Notes: generated by a model not told the origin, from the sequence alone. 35,268 nt of DNA from Thermoanaerobaculia bacterium (GCA_016650215.1 JAENWF010000070.1:1-35268); one strand, 5' to 3'; shown: positions 1 to 12,154, counted from the stretch's first letter. A program made the numbers and translations.

Positions 1-84
1 AGCGAGTGGGCGGTCAACGCACCTTTTGCCAAGAGCTTCTACGCGCCGCGCCGCTACCAGATCGCCGCGCGCATTCAGTTCTGA
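1..84 (+). CDS. C-terminal end of a probable TonB-dependent receptor/outer-membrane beta-barrel protein (truncated by window)
   Basis: Frame 1 reads SEWAVNAPFAKSFYAPRRYQIAARIQF*, ending in the terminal Phe typical of outer-membrane barrels. Not in the ORF track because the start lies outside the window. Confidence 0.6.
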   Translation, partial: SEWAVNAPFAKSFYAPRRYQIAARIQF

Positions 85-2075
85 GGATTCTGAAATAGCC
101 GCTCACGCGCGATCAGCTCGCGCGTGAGCGGAGTGGCAAACCGGCGCGCCATCTCAATGCGGGATGGCGCGTCGTCTTCTTTGAGCAGCACGCTGACCTG
201 GGCACGCTTGAACAGCGCCAGCGGATAGTCGCGATGCGAGGCTGCGACGCGATCGAGAGCGGCGCGCGCTTCTTCCAGTCTCCCGGCCGCGAGATAGAGA
301 ACTCCCAGCTCGAGCTGATTCGCAAAGGCTGCCGAATCGCGTGAACGGAGCAGCTCGAACGTGGCGATGGCATCGGCTGTCTGCCCAAGCGCCATCTGCA
401 TCGTTCCCAGTTGACGTAGCTCAGGCGAGGTCGCCGGCCGCATCGCGTAGATCTCCTTCCGCAACCCGATCGCCTCGGCCACTCGATCCTGACGCTCCCG
501 GATCACTGCCAGAGCCTCGAGCGGCGGCAGGCGCTTCGGGTCTTCTGCCCGGATCCGCTCGAGGAGCGGCACTGCCTTCTGCCACTCCTTTCCCCGCGCG
601 TAATGGAGCGCGAGATACGTCCGGACATCTCGGGAGTCCGGCCCGATCGCCTCCGCTTGCCGGAACGCGGCGAGGGCTTCGTCGTTTCGACCGAGCGACG
701 AATATGCGGTCGCCAGTCGAAGCGCGGCTTCGAGGTTGTTCGGATCGTCCGCAAGAATTCGCCGAAGGAGCGGAATGCTTCCCGCGTAGTCACCTGCGAC
801 GAATCGAACCGCCGCCTGATCGAGCACGGGGAAGAGGTGGGTCATGCCGGCAGGACGTGGAGCGTCCGCACGAACGCGCGGCCTTACCGTCGAGGCGACA
901 TACCCGAGACTCGCCAGCTTCTTGCGGCTTTCGTCGTCGAGAGCCTCATCGGCCTGTGTCGTGTCAGGCGGGACAATCGGGTAGTCGCGAAGAGCCGCGC
1001 GCATGCCGCGGGTGAGCTCAGACTCTGCCCCGAGATCGTTCGTCTCGCCGGGATCAACGACGACGTCGTAGACCTCGAGCCGTCCCGCAACGATTGCTTT
1101 CCTTGCGCCATCGACGGCCATTACCTGCGGCTGCCATCCGTAGCTGAGAAACGGTTTCATCGCCTCGCCGACGACGACCTCCCGGAGCGGACGGCGCAGT
1201 GATCCTGTCGAGTCGATTCCCGCCCAGTCGAGGATCGTGTGCGCGACCCGACGCGTGCTCACCGGCTCGTCGCTGGTTCCCGCGGTCACACCGGGTCCCG
1301 CGATGACGAGCGGCACATGCATCGTAGGCTGGTAAAGAAGGTCGCCGTGCTCCTTTTCGCCATGGTCGCCGAGGCCTTCGCCGTGATCGCTGACGACAAC
1401 GATCGCGCGCGGACCCGGTGTGGATTGTTCGAAGCGCTCGATGAGGCGCCCGAGCTGCTCATCCATGTAGGCGACTTCGCCGAGGTACGCCTTGCCGGGG
1501 TAGTTGGAAGCCTGGGGAGGCGGAGGCGAATAGGGAAAGTGCGGGTCGTAGTAGTGGACCCAGAGAAAGGACGGCTGCTTTGACGGTTGGTTCAGCCAGG
1601 CGATGGCGCGCTCAGTCGTCTCGGATGCGGTTCGCTCTTCACGCGGGCTCGGAAACTCGTCGTCGTACAGGTCGAACCCGCGTGCGAGGCCGAAGCGGCG
1701 CGCCAGTGCGAAGGCGGAGACGAAGGCGCCCGTGCGGTAGCCAGCCTCGCGCAGCCTCTCGGTCACGAGTTGCTGCTGCACCGGCAGGGACCGCCCGTTC
1801 TCATGCAGCCTGTGGGCCGCCGGATAGAGTCCCGTGAACATCGACGTGTGCGAGGGGAGCGTCTGCGGCGCGGTTGCATACGCCTGGCGGAACGCGCGGC
1901 CTTTCGCTGCGAGTGCGTTGAACGACGGCGTCGCGTTGCCGATCGCGTCGAACCGCGTGGTGTCGAGAGTGACGAGGAGGATTGATGGGCGCTCGGTCGG
2001 CGGCGCAGGTAGCTCTTGTTTCGCGCAGGCGGCGAAGAGAGCGATCGTGAGCGCGAGCGTCGCGCGTGATTTCAT
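75..2075 (-). CDS. Sulfatase/alkaline-phosphatase-superfamily lipoprotein with C-terminal TPR repeats
   Basis: Lipobox-like LFAACAK; ILLVTLDTTRFDA and VVVSDHGEGLGDHGEKEHG sulfatase-fold metal motifs; repeated TPR-like helices in the C-terminal half. Confidence 0.85.
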   Translation of the reverse strand: MKSRATLALTIALFAACAKQELPAPPTERPSILLVTLDTTRFDAIGNATPSFNALAAKGRAFRQAYATAPQTLPSHTSMFTGLYPAAHRLHENGRSLPVQQQLVTERLREAGYRTGAFVSAFALARRFGLARGFDLYDDEFPSPREERTASETTERAIAWLNQPSKQPSFLWVHYYDPHFPYSPPPPQASNYPGKAYLGEVAYMDEQLGRLIERFEQSTPGPRAIVVVSDHGEGLGDHGEKEHGDLLYQPTMHVPLVIAGPGVTAGTSDEPVSTRRVAHTILDWAGIDSTGSLRRPLREVVVGEAMKPFLSYGWQPQVMAVDGARKAIVAGRLEVYDVVVDPGETNDLGAESELTRGMRAALRDYPIVPPDTTQADEALDDESRKKLASLGYVASTVRPRVRADAPRPAGMTHLFPVLDQAAVRFVAGDYAGSIPLLRRILADDPNNLEAALRLATAYSSLGRNDEALAAFRQAEAIGPDSRDVRTYLALHYARGKEWQKAVPLLERIRAEDPKRLPPLEALAVIRERQDRVAEAIGLRKEIYAMRPATSPELRQLGTMQMALGQTADAIATFELLRSRDSAAFANQLELGVLYLAAGRLEEARAALDRVAASHRDYPLALFKRAQVSVLLKEDDAPSRIEMARRFATPLTRELIARERLFQNPQN

Positions 2076-2121
2076 CCGCGGGAGTGTAGGTCATTCCGAG
2101 CCGCGAAGATGGCGTGGTCGG

Positions 2122-3441
2122 CTACTTCACCTCTTCGGCTCCCAACGGCCATTCGCCGCGCAGGAACTGGCGGATCGAACCGAAAACGTTCACAGGGTCG
2201 TCGAGCCACGACGCATGAGCACCGTTCTGAATTGTCACGAGTCGCGCGTCCGGCAGTGTCGCCACCCATTCGCGTCCCGCGCCGTATGGCGCGTTCCGGT
2301 CTTTCGTTCCGTGAATCGTCAGAACGGGAACGGTCAGCTTCATGCGAATTTCGTCCTTTGATAACTGGAGGGCTTTCAGCGAGCCCCAGTGCACATCGAG
2401 CTGGCGAGCGAGGTTGTCGGGCCACTCGTTCGGAAGATCGCAGTGCGATTTCGCGCGCACGTGATGAGCGGGGTCGCCGACAAGCATGTACGCGGACACC
2501 TTCGCGCGCGCTTCGCAAAGTGCTTTCTGGTCGGTGGTCGCCGGCAGCTCCCGAAGTTCGGCAGGGGCGCCGTGCGAATCGCGCGGCTCCGTCAATGTCT
2601 TCGAATACTGAGTGTCCCACCGGATAGGCACCGGCCCGAGCTGGACCAGTCGCGTTACACGCTCGGGATGCTCCATCGCGTACATCGCGACCATCATGCC
2701 GAGGTAGGAGTAACCCACCGGAACGAATTTCTCGACGTTGAAATGGCGCCGGACGGCCTCGAGGTCGTGGACATCCTGCTGGATTGTCAGCGTCTTCGTA
2801 TCCTCCACGCGCTGTGAGCGGCCGCGGTTGCGCATGTCGTACGTGATGACAGTCGCGATATCGGCGAACTGGCGGAAGTCGTCGTACAGAACGAAGCCCA
2901 GCGGGACGATGACGGTGAGGGGAGCTGCGCCAATCTTCCGGTAGTGCAACTTCACGCCGTCATCAGCGGTGACTGTTCCCTCTTCGACCTTCGGCGCATC
3001 CTCGGGCATATAGGGAGGAGGCATGCCGGGCCCGTCGAAGACGACTTTCCACGATCCATCCTTCTCTTTGCGCCACGTCGAAAAGTACGACCCGCCGATT
3101 TTTCCGTCGGATCCGAAAATGGGGCCGATCGAGAAGCCGAGTTTTCCGTCCGCGCTGACGACAACCCGCTCGGGTCCCCACGAGAACGGCGCGACCGGGT
3201 CTTTGAAGAACGTCGACCAGATCTTCACCATCTCGCTCTTCCCGCGAAGTGTTCTCCGCGCCGAAAGAAATGTCGTGTCGTCGGGGACATAGCTGAAGAA
3301 CTTCGCCTGGTCGCGATCGACGAATGCCTTCGCGAACCCGATCTCGGCCTGGCGAACCTCTTCGACGGCATCCGCAAACGCGTTCGTCGCGAGCAGCAGC
3401 GTGGCGAGCAGCAACGTGGCGAGAACCAACACTTTTCGCAT
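2122..3441 (-). CDS. Secreted DUF4440/SnoaL-like domain fused to an alpha/beta hydrolase
   Basis: Signal peptide; N-terminal NTF2-like segment (AEIGFAKAFVDRDQAKFFSYVPDDTTFL); hydrolase part with VGYSYLG nucleophile elbow, HGTKD acid and NGAHASW His. Confidence 0.8.
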   Translation of the reverse strand: MRKVLVLATLLLATLLLATNAFADAVEEVRQAEIGFAKAFVDRDQAKFFSYVPDDTTFLSARRTLRGKSEMVKIWSTFFKDPVAPFSWGPERVVVSADGKLGFSIGPIFGSDGKIGGSYFSTWRKEKDGSWKVVFDGPGMPPPYMPEDAPKVEEGTVTADDGVKLHYRKIGAAPLTVIVPLGFVLYDDFRQFADIATVITYDMRNRGRSQRVEDTKTLTIQQDVHDLEAVRRHFNVEKFVPVGYSYLGMMVAMYAMEHPERVTRLVQLGPVPIRWDTQYSKTLTEPRDSHGAPAELRELPATTDQKALCEARAKVSAYMLVGDPAHHVRAKSHCDLPNEWPDNLARQLDVHWGSLKALQLSKDEIRMKLTVPVLTIHGTKDRNAPYGAGREWVATLPDARLVTIQNGAHASWLDDPVNVFGSIRQFLRGEWPLGAEEVK

Positions 3442-3506
3442 CGGAGAAGCTTATGCGTGGGATGCGAAGCGCGGGGATCGCAGGAGTTACAAAGGTGTTG
3501 CAGAAG

Positions 3507-3669
3507 GCATCCTGAGCGAAGCGAAGGATCTTCTGATGTATGAGCGATTCACGACTCTGCGTTCCTGATAGCGCGACGAGGAGCGCGTTTCTTCGCTCAG
3601 GATGACAACCGCACGTGGCTGCGTCCTCACCAGCGCTATCAGTAGATCCTTCGCTTCGCTCAGGATGAC
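3507..3669. repeat. Interspersed repeat cluster: inverted CATCCTGAGCGAAGCGAAGGATC units with a nested inverted pair
   Basis: ATCCTGAGCGAAGCGAAGGATC at 3509-3530 versus GATCCTTCGCTTCGCTCAGGATGAC at 3645-3669; partial inverted copy CTTCGCTCAGGATGAC near 3591-3606; nested CTGATAGCG (3565-3573)/CGCTATCAG (3634-3642). Confidence 0.85.
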
Positions 3670-3687
3670 GAGGGGCTACGACGCGGG

Positions 3688-6172
<2,485 letters not shown>

Positions 6173-6181
6173 GGAGACGTT

Positions 6182-7048
6182 ATGTTCCCGATCGTTGAAG
6201 CACGCGTCCTTGGGCCGAACGTCAAAGAGTTCGAGATCGCCGCGCCGCGCGTCGCACGCAAACACCAGGCCGGGCAGTTCATCATTCTTCGCATTTACGA
6301 CCGTGGCGAGCGGATTCCGCTGACGATCAAGTCAGCCGACCGCGAGCGAGGGACCATCACGATCGTCGTGCAGGCGATCGGCAAGACGACCTCGCTTCTC
6401 AACGAGTTGGGGAAGGGCGATTCGATCCTCGACGTCGTCGGACCGCTCGGCAAACCGTCAGAGATCGAGAAGTTCGGGACGGTCGTCGTAATCGGCGGGG
6501 GCGTAGGGACCGCGATCGCGCTACCGACGGCGGCGGCGCTCCGCGATGCCGGCAATCACGTCATCGCGATTCTCGGCGCGAGAAACAAGGGTCTCGTGAT
6601 CCTCGAAAACGACATTAGAGCCGCGAGCCACGAGACATTCATCATGACCGACGACGGAAGTTACGGCGAGAAGGGTCTGGTGACCGACAAGCTCCGCGAG
6701 CTCATCGCATCGCGGGGCGTCGACTTCGTGCTCGCGATCGGTCCGATTCCGATGATGCGCGCCGTGGCTGAATGCACGCGTCCGCAATCGATCAGAACCG
6801 TCGTGAGCCTCAACTCGATCATGGTCGATGGCACCGGCATGTGCGGCGGCTGCCGCGTGATGATCGGCAACTCGAGCAAGTTTGCGTGCGTCGACGGCCC
6901 TGAGTTCGACGCGCATGAGGTCGACTTCAAGGTCCTGATGCAGCGGAACGAGATGTACAAAGAGAGCGAGCAGAAGGCCATGGCCGACTTTCGCCTGAAC
7001 GGTGGCGAAGAAGTGAAGCGGGTGAGGGGAGCTTGCGCTAATGGCTAA
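6182..7048 (+). CDS. Sulfide/dihydroorotate dehydrogenase-like FAD/NAD-binding protein (NfnA/SudB-like)
   Basis: FNR-like fold with IPLTIKSADRERGTI and VVVIGGGVGTAIALP; [2Fe-2S] region GTGMCGGCRVMIGNSSKFACVDGPEFDAHEVDF. Confidence 0.85.
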   Translation: MFPIVEARVLGPNVKEFEIAAPRVARKHQAGQFIILRIYDRGERIPLTIKSADRERGTITIVVQAIGKTTSLLNELGKGDSILDVVGPLGKPSEIEKFGTVVVIGGGVGTAIALPTAAALRDAGNHVIAILGARNKGLVILENDIRAASHETFIMTDDGSYGEKGLVTDKLRELIASRGVDFVLAIGPIPMMRAVAECTRPQSIRTVVSLNSIMVDGTGMCGGCRVMIGNSSKFACVDGPEFDAHEVDFKVLMQRNEMYKESEQKAMADFRLNGGEEVKRVRGACANG

Positions 7049-8471
7049 CACGATTCCCAACAAAGAGCGGATGAAGATGCCGCGGCAGCCGATGCCGGAA
7101 CGTCACGCGCATGCACGCGCTCGCTCGTTTGAGGAAGTCAACCTCGGCTACGACCTCGATCTCGTCGCGCTCGAAGCGCTCCGCTGCCTCGCATGTGCGA
7201 AGCCGGCCTGCACGAGCGGCTGTCCGGTCGGCGTGAAAGTCAAAGACTTCGTCGATCTCATCATCGCCGGCGACTACCTTGGCGCTGCCGCGAAAATCCG
7301 CGAGGACAACGCGCTGCCCGCGATCACCGGACGCGTCTGCCCGCAGGAGGATCAGTGCGAGGGAGGCTGCATCATGTCGAAGCGAGCTGACTCGCTCGCG
7401 ATCGGCCACCTCGAGCGCTTCATCGCCGACTACGAGCGCGCGAGCGGCAAAGTCGGGATCCCGACGATTGCACCTCGAACCGGAAAGAAAGTGGCGATCG
7501 TCGGCAGCGGACCGGCAGGACTCAGCGCAGCGGGCGACCTCGTACAGAAAGGCCATCAGGTGCGCGTGTTCGAAGCGCTGCACGAGCTCGGCGGAGTTCT
7601 CGTCTACGGCATCCCGGAGTTTCGGCTGCCGAAGGAGATCGTGAAGCAGGACATCGACGTGCTGCGCGCCATGGGCGTCGAGTTCGAGACGAATGTGGTT
7701 GTGGGAAAGAGCGTGACGCTCGATGAGTTGATGGGGGAGGAAGGCTACGACGCGGTCTTCGTCGCCACGGGCGCGGGGCTTCCGCAGTTCCTCAGCATTC
7801 CGGGTGAAAGCCTCAACGGCGTCTACTCGGCGAACGAGTTTCTCACCCGGATCAACCTGATGCGCGCCTATCGCTTTCCTGAATACGACGAGCCGGTCTA
7901 CGACTGCCGTGACAAAGATGTCGTAGTCGTCGGCGCCGGGAACACGGCGATGGACTCAGTGCGAACCGCGCTGCGCCTCGGCGCCCGAAGCGCGACGCTC
8001 GTCTATCGCCGTGGAGAAGAAGAGATGCCCGCGCGCAAAGAAGAGATCAAGCATGCGAAAGAAGAGGGCGTGATTTTCCGCATGCTCACGAATCCCGTCG
8101 AGATGGTCGGCACCGAGAAGGGCTGGCTCACGGGCGTTCGCTGCGTTGACATGGAACTGGGAGAGCCCGACGAGTCAGGCCGCCGCAAGCCGATTCCGGT
8201 CGCCGGCTCCGAGTTCGTCATCGACGCGTCGGTCGCGATCATCGCCGCAGGTACCGGCGCGAACCCGCTGGTCCAATCGACGACACCCGACCTGGCGACG
8301 AACAAGAAGAACTACATCGTTGCCGATCCCGAATCGCTCCGAACCTCGAAGCGAGGCGTGTTCGCTGGTGGCGACATCGTCACAGGCGGCGCAACCGTGA
8401 TTCTTGCGATGGGTGCGGGCCGGAAGGCGGCAAAGTCGATCCACGAGTACGTGACGACTATGACGTGGTGA
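7041..8471 (+). CDS. NADPH-dependent glutamate synthase-type oxidoreductase (GltA/NfnB/SudA-like)
   Basis: CLACAKPACTSGCPVGVKVKDF and GRVCPQEDQCEGGC Fe-S motifs; VAIVGSGPAGLSAAGDL and VVVVGAGNTAMDSVRTALRLGA dinucleotide folds; 8-bp overlap with the upstream gene. Confidence 0.88.
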   Translation: MANTIPNKERMKMPRQPMPERHAHARARSFEEVNLGYDLDLVALEALRCLACAKPACTSGCPVGVKVKDFVDLIIAGDYLGAAAKIREDNALPAITGRVCPQEDQCEGGCIMSKRADSLAIGHLERFIADYERASGKVGIPTIAPRTGKKVAIVGSGPAGLSAAGDLVQKGHQVRVFEALHELGGVLVYGIPEFRLPKEIVKQDIDVLRAMGVEFETNVVVGKSVTLDELMGEEGYDAVFVATGAGLPQFLSIPGESLNGVYSANEFLTRINLMRAYRFPEYDEPVYDCRDKDVVVVGAGNTAMDSVRTALRLGARSATLVYRRGEEEMPARKEEIKHAKEEGVIFRMLTNPVEMVGTEKGWLTGVRCVDMELGEPDESGRRKPIPVAGSEFVIDASVAIIAAGTGANPLVQSTTPDLATNKKNYIVADPESLRTSKRGVFAGGDIVTGGATVILAMGAGRKAAKSIHEYVTTMTW

Positions 8472-8489
8472 CGACAGGGGAAATGAAAA

Positions 8490-8519
8490 GGGCTCAGCTC
8501 GACGGTCGAGACTGAGCCC
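8490..8519 (-). terminator. Intrinsic terminator of the beta-helix gene (minus strand)
   Basis: GGGCTCAG-CTCGACGGTCGAG-A-CTGAGCCC hairpin; on the minus strand it is followed by TTTTCATTT. Confidence 0.75.
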
Positions 8520-8532
8520 CCGGAGAGATCAG

Positions 8533-9450
8533 CTATTGGACGATGTACGTGGCGTTCGGCGCCGTCGTTGAGACGTTGCCAGCGACACGGTTGTTTCCGG
8601 TCGACTCCATGGTCGCGCCTCCGACGAAGCTGATGCCGGCGTTGTTGTTGACGATGTGATTGCCGTTGAGACGGACGATGGCCCCTACGCCCGTCGCGTT
8701 GACCCCGGCGACATCGTTGAATGAAATCTGGCAAACGTCGATGTTCATGCGGCTCGTCGCTGTACTGGCGAGAATTCCGTTGCCGGTATTGCCGGAGATG
8801 TTCGAATCGGTCACGGTCGCACGGCCGTTGGTTGACGCTTCAATGCCGGTCGTGAGACCCGTCAGGTGAACGTCTTCGAGCATTGCCTGGGCTTGACCTG
8901 AAGTCGTCGTGACGAAGATCCCGGTCACACCATCGGAGATTTTCGTGTTGCGGACGAACAACTTGCCGTTCGTCGTGAGACTCATGTCGATCCCGCGCGT
9001 CGTAAACCCTTCGATTGTGACGTTCTCGACGGTGAGGGACTTGCCTGCGATGTAGCGAATCCCGTTAGTCCCTGTTCCTCCACCGTTGATCGAAACGCCG
9101 CGGATAATGACGCGATCGTTGACTCCGGCGTTCACGATGATTCCGGTGGTACCAGCGGAGAGGATGCCGGCGAGGGTCCCGTCTCCGTTGATGGTCATCG
9201 CTTTTGTGATGGTGACCGCTCCGAATCCGCCCGGGTCGAGTGTGGAGATCTCGCCGTTGGCTGCGGTCTTCGAAATGGCGCCCGCGTAGGTCTTGCAAGG
9301 TGCGGTGCGGCTGCAGGGGTTGGCGTCATCTCCAACGCCGGAAACCCACGTGCGGGTGGCCTGAGCGTAGCTTGCCGGTGCGATCAGTGCCAGCGCCAGC
9401 GCGAGAAAAAAGAAAGAAACATTCCGATGCTTGAACATAGACTCCCTCAT
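8533..9450 (-). CDS. Secreted right-handed parallel beta-helix repeat protein
   Basis: Signal peptide FFFLALALALIAPASYAQA; WVSGVGDDANPCSRTAPCKTYAGAI start of pectate-lyase-like beta-helix proteins; repeated GI/N-rich coils. Confidence 0.8.
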   Translation of the reverse strand: MRESMFKHRNVSFFFLALALALIAPASYAQATRTWVSGVGDDANPCSRTAPCKTYAGAISKTAANGEISTLDPGGFGAVTITKAMTINGDGTLAGILSAGTTGIIVNAGVNDRVIIRGVSINGGGTGTNGIRYIAGKSLTVENVTIEGFTTRGIDMSLTTNGKLFVRNTKISDGVTGIFVTTTSGQAQAMLEDVHLTGLTTGIEASTNGRATVTDSNISGNTGNGILASTATSRMNIDVCQISFNDVAGVNATGVGAIVRLNGNHIVNNNAGISFVGGATMESTGNNRVAGNVSTTAPNATYIVQ

Positions 9451-9697
9451 TCAACGACAGTTGGTTTGTGGACGGATGGGGTGCAACCCCCTCGATTTTT
9501 GGGACCACGATGAGTATAGGCGGGATCTGGCAGACTCTGTTGCGGAAATGCAACGGACAACGAAAAAAGAACGGATGAGGGTGCTGTCCGAATCGCGAGC
9601 GGTTACGGCGGAAGTGCAGGAATGGCAGTAGTTTCCAGCATGGGAGCGCGAGGCTTGCTCCCCGCAGGCACCAAAAATTTGAACGTACACTGAGGCC

Positions 9698-10324
9698 ATG
9701 CTGAACTACATCTGGTTCGGGTTGATGGCGATCGCTTTGGTCGTCGCAGCATTCAACGGGACTGCGGACGCGGTGACGAAAGGGGCGATCGACTCGGCGA
9801 AGACTGCTGTCGAGATCACGCTCGGCCTCATCGGGATCATGACGCTCTGGCTCGGCATCATGCGCGTCGCCGAGGCGGCGGGCCTGGTCGATCTCCTCGG
9901 GCGCATGCTGCGGCCGATCATGCGGTGGCTCTTTCCTGACGTGCCCGACGGCCATCCCGCCAACGGCGCCATGGTGATGAGCGTCGCGGCAAATATGCTC
10001 GGACTCAACAACGCGGCGACGCCGCTCAGCATCAAGGCGATGGAAGAGTTGCAGAGTCTGAATCCGGTGAAAGAGACGGCCACGAACGCGATGGTGACGT
10101 TCATGGCGCTCAACACCTCCGGCGTGCAGCTCATCCCCGCCACGATGATCGGAGTGCTCGTAGCAGCCGGATCGCGCAATCCGACGGCGATCATCGCATC
10201 GACCCTGGTGGCGACTGCGATTGGAACCGCCGCGGCCGTCGCCGCAGCGAAACTGCTCGAGCGTTTCTACCCTAAGCCTGAGGCGGCGCTTGAAGCCCCA
10301 GCGAGCTCGGAGGTTTCTCAATGA
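9698..10324 (+). CDS. Nucleoside recognition (Gate) domain membrane protein, SpmA-like
   Basis: LNYIWFGLMAIALVVAAFNG, GIMTLWLGIMRVAEAAGLVDLLGRMLRPIMRWLFPDVPDGHPANGAMVMSVAANMLGLNNAATPLSIKAM. Confidence 0.85.
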   Translation: MLNYIWFGLMAIALVVAAFNGTADAVTKGAIDSAKTAVEITLGLIGIMTLWLGIMRVAEAAGLVDLLGRMLRPIMRWLFPDVPDGHPANGAMVMSVAANMLGLNNAATPLSIKAMEELQSLNPVKETATNAMVTFMALNTSGVQLIPATMIGVLVAAGSRNPTAIIASTLVATAIGTAAAVAAAKLLERFYPKPEAALEAPASSEVSQ

Positions 10325-10854
10325 TCCGGCTGATCTTCGAGCAGATCTCGATCTGGGCGATTCCGGTGCTGCTGGTCGGGATTCCGTTCATCGGACTCCT
10401 GCGCAAAGTGAAGGTGTACGACGTATTCATCGACGGCGCGAAGGAAGGCTTTCAGGTCGCCGTCAACATCATTCCGTTCCTCGTCGGGATCCTCGTCGCC
10501 ATCGGCATGTTTCGCGGCTCGGGCGCGATGGACCTTCTGACGAACGCGCTGCGGCCCGTCATGGCCGCGATCAACTTCCCCCCCGAGCTCTTTCCGCTCG
10601 CCGTCTTCCGCTCGCTGACAGGCAGCGGATCACTCGCGCTGACGACGGACCTGGTGAAGACGCACGGCCCCGACTCACTCTTCGGCCGGATGGCCGCGAC
10701 GATGTACGGCAGCTCGGAGACGACCTTCTACGTTCTCGCCGTCTATTTCGGCGCGATCTCCGTCAAGAAGACGCGCCACGCCGTCCCGGCCGCACTCATC
10801 GGCGACATCGTGGCGGCAATCGCGACAGTCGCGGTATGCGCCTGGATGTTCTGA
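10321..10854 (+). CDS. SpmB-like nucleoside recognition domain membrane protein
   Basis: FIDGAKEGFQVAVNIIPFLVGILVAIGMFRGSGAMD and SLTGSGSLALTTDLVKTHGPDSLFGRMAATMYGSSETTFYVLAVYFG; ATGA overlap with spmA-like gene. Confidence 0.85.
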   Translation: MIRLIFEQISIWAIPVLLVGIPFIGLLRKVKVYDVFIDGAKEGFQVAVNIIPFLVGILVAIGMFRGSGAMDLLTNALRPVMAAINFPPELFPLAVFRSLTGSGSLALTTDLVKTHGPDSLFGRMAATMYGSSETTFYVLAVYFGAISVKKTRHAVPAALIGDIVAAIATVAVCAWMF

Positions 10855-10868
10855 ACCACGAAGTTCAG
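10851..10868. terminator. Small palindrome between convergent stop codons, possible bidirectional terminator
   Basis: CTGAAC-CACGAA-GTTCAG; both TGA stops (10852-10854 plus, 10865-10867 minus) lie in the stem; no clear U-tract. Confidence 0.3.
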
Positions 10869-12139
10869 GCGACTTTTGGTCGCGTCAGCACATAAAGGAC
10901 GGCGCCGACGCTGAGCGCAATGCCGGCGGCAAGCAGTTTCCAGCGGTCGAGCGTGACGACGAAGACGAGCGCAACGAGGGTCCCGAGAATGGGGACGATC
11001 AGCCCCGGCGTGCGGAAGCCCTCGTTGAGCTTGCGAAGTCGCGGTACCGCCAGAGACGTGGCAAGGTAAGTGGTCAGCCGCGCAACGGCTGAAAGTAGCG
11101 CGAGCTGGCGGAACGAACCACTGAGCGCGAAAGCGAGAGCCGCGGCTGTATGGATGGCGATCGCCACGCTGGGCGTACGAAAACGGGGATTCACGTACGA
11201 GATCGGTCCCATCCGGCGGCCGAGCGAGAGCGCGTAGAGCATGCGCGAGCCCTCGAGCATCGTTCCGGAGTTCGTCCCCGCCATCGACATGAGCGCGCCG
11301 ATCGTCACGATCATCCCGCCGATCGGGCCGATGATCGAGGAAGCTGCCGTAGCGATCGGAGTGTCGCTCTTCGACAGATCCGGGACCGCCGACATGGCGC
11401 CGAGTTGCACCAGGACGTAAATCGCCGCAATCGCCAGAATGCCGATGAGCAGCGCGAATGGCAGGTCACGGCGAGGGTTTTTGAACTCGCCCGCGGGCAC
11501 GCCAAGGTTCTCGAACCCGGCGTACGCAAACAGCATGAACAGCGCCGCATCGATCCACTGCGTTCCCGGTCCGGGAAGCGTGAACGACTGCGGGATGGGG
11601 TTTGTCTTCCAGACAACGAGCGACAGAATGATGAATCCGACCAGCGGAACCAGTTTCCCGAACGTGAAGAAATAGATCGATGCCGCGCCGTAACGGACTC
11701 CCAGGTAGTGAATGAGTGCGAGGAGTAGGATCGACGTGATGATGACGATCGCTCGCGGGATCCCTGTCTTCAACGTGGGGTAGAACAACGCCAGCGCGAT
11801 GACGAACCCATTCGAGAGCGAGGCGAGCGAGGTCACGCGCGCCAGCCAGTTCATCCACCCGGTCTCGAATCCGACGAAATCGCCGAACGCGGTCTTTGCG
11901 TAAAGGTAGGCACCCCCAGGCTCGGAAAAGTGGCTGGATGCCTCAGCGAAACAGAGCACCAGAATGAACACCGGCACCGCGAAGAGCAGCGGCGCCCAGA
12001 GCGAGAACGGGCCGAGAAGCTTGTAGGACTCCGAGGGGAGGAGGAAGACACCGCTGCCGACGACGGCATTGATGCACATTGCCACCAGACCCCAGAAGCC
12101 GATGGTGCGGACGAGTTTCTCAGTCGGTTCAGAAGCCAT
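10865..12139 (-). CDS. APC-family amino acid permease
   Basis: GLVAMCINAVVGSGVFLLPSESYKLLG, EPGGAYLYAKTAFGDFVGFETGWMNWLARV, ALFMLFAYAGFENLGVPAGEFKNPRRDLP. Confidence 0.88.
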   Translation of the reverse strand: MASEPTEKLVRTIGFWGLVAMCINAVVGSGVFLLPSESYKLLGPFSLWAPLLFAVPVFILVLCFAEASSHFSEPGGAYLYAKTAFGDFVGFETGWMNWLARVTSLASLSNGFVIALALFYPTLKTGIPRAIVIITSILLLALIHYLGVRYGAASIYFFTFGKLVPLVGFIILSLVVWKTNPIPQSFTLPGPGTQWIDAALFMLFAYAGFENLGVPAGEFKNPRRDLPFALLIGILAIAAIYVLVQLGAMSAVPDLSKSDTPIATAASSIIGPIGGMIVTIGALMSMAGTNSGTMLEGSRMLYALSLGRRMGPISYVNPRFRTPSVAIAIHTAAALAFALSGSFRQLALLSAVARLTTYLATSLAVPRLRKLNEGFRTPGLIVPILGTLVALVFVVTLDRWKLLAAGIALSVGAVLYVLTRPKVA

Positions 12140-12154
12140 CAGCCCTCGTTTCTA

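Noticed and set aside
9698-10854. SpmA/SpmB as evidence of sporulation
   Set aside because: These Gate-domain proteins occur widely in non-spore-formers, and no other sporulation gene is present.
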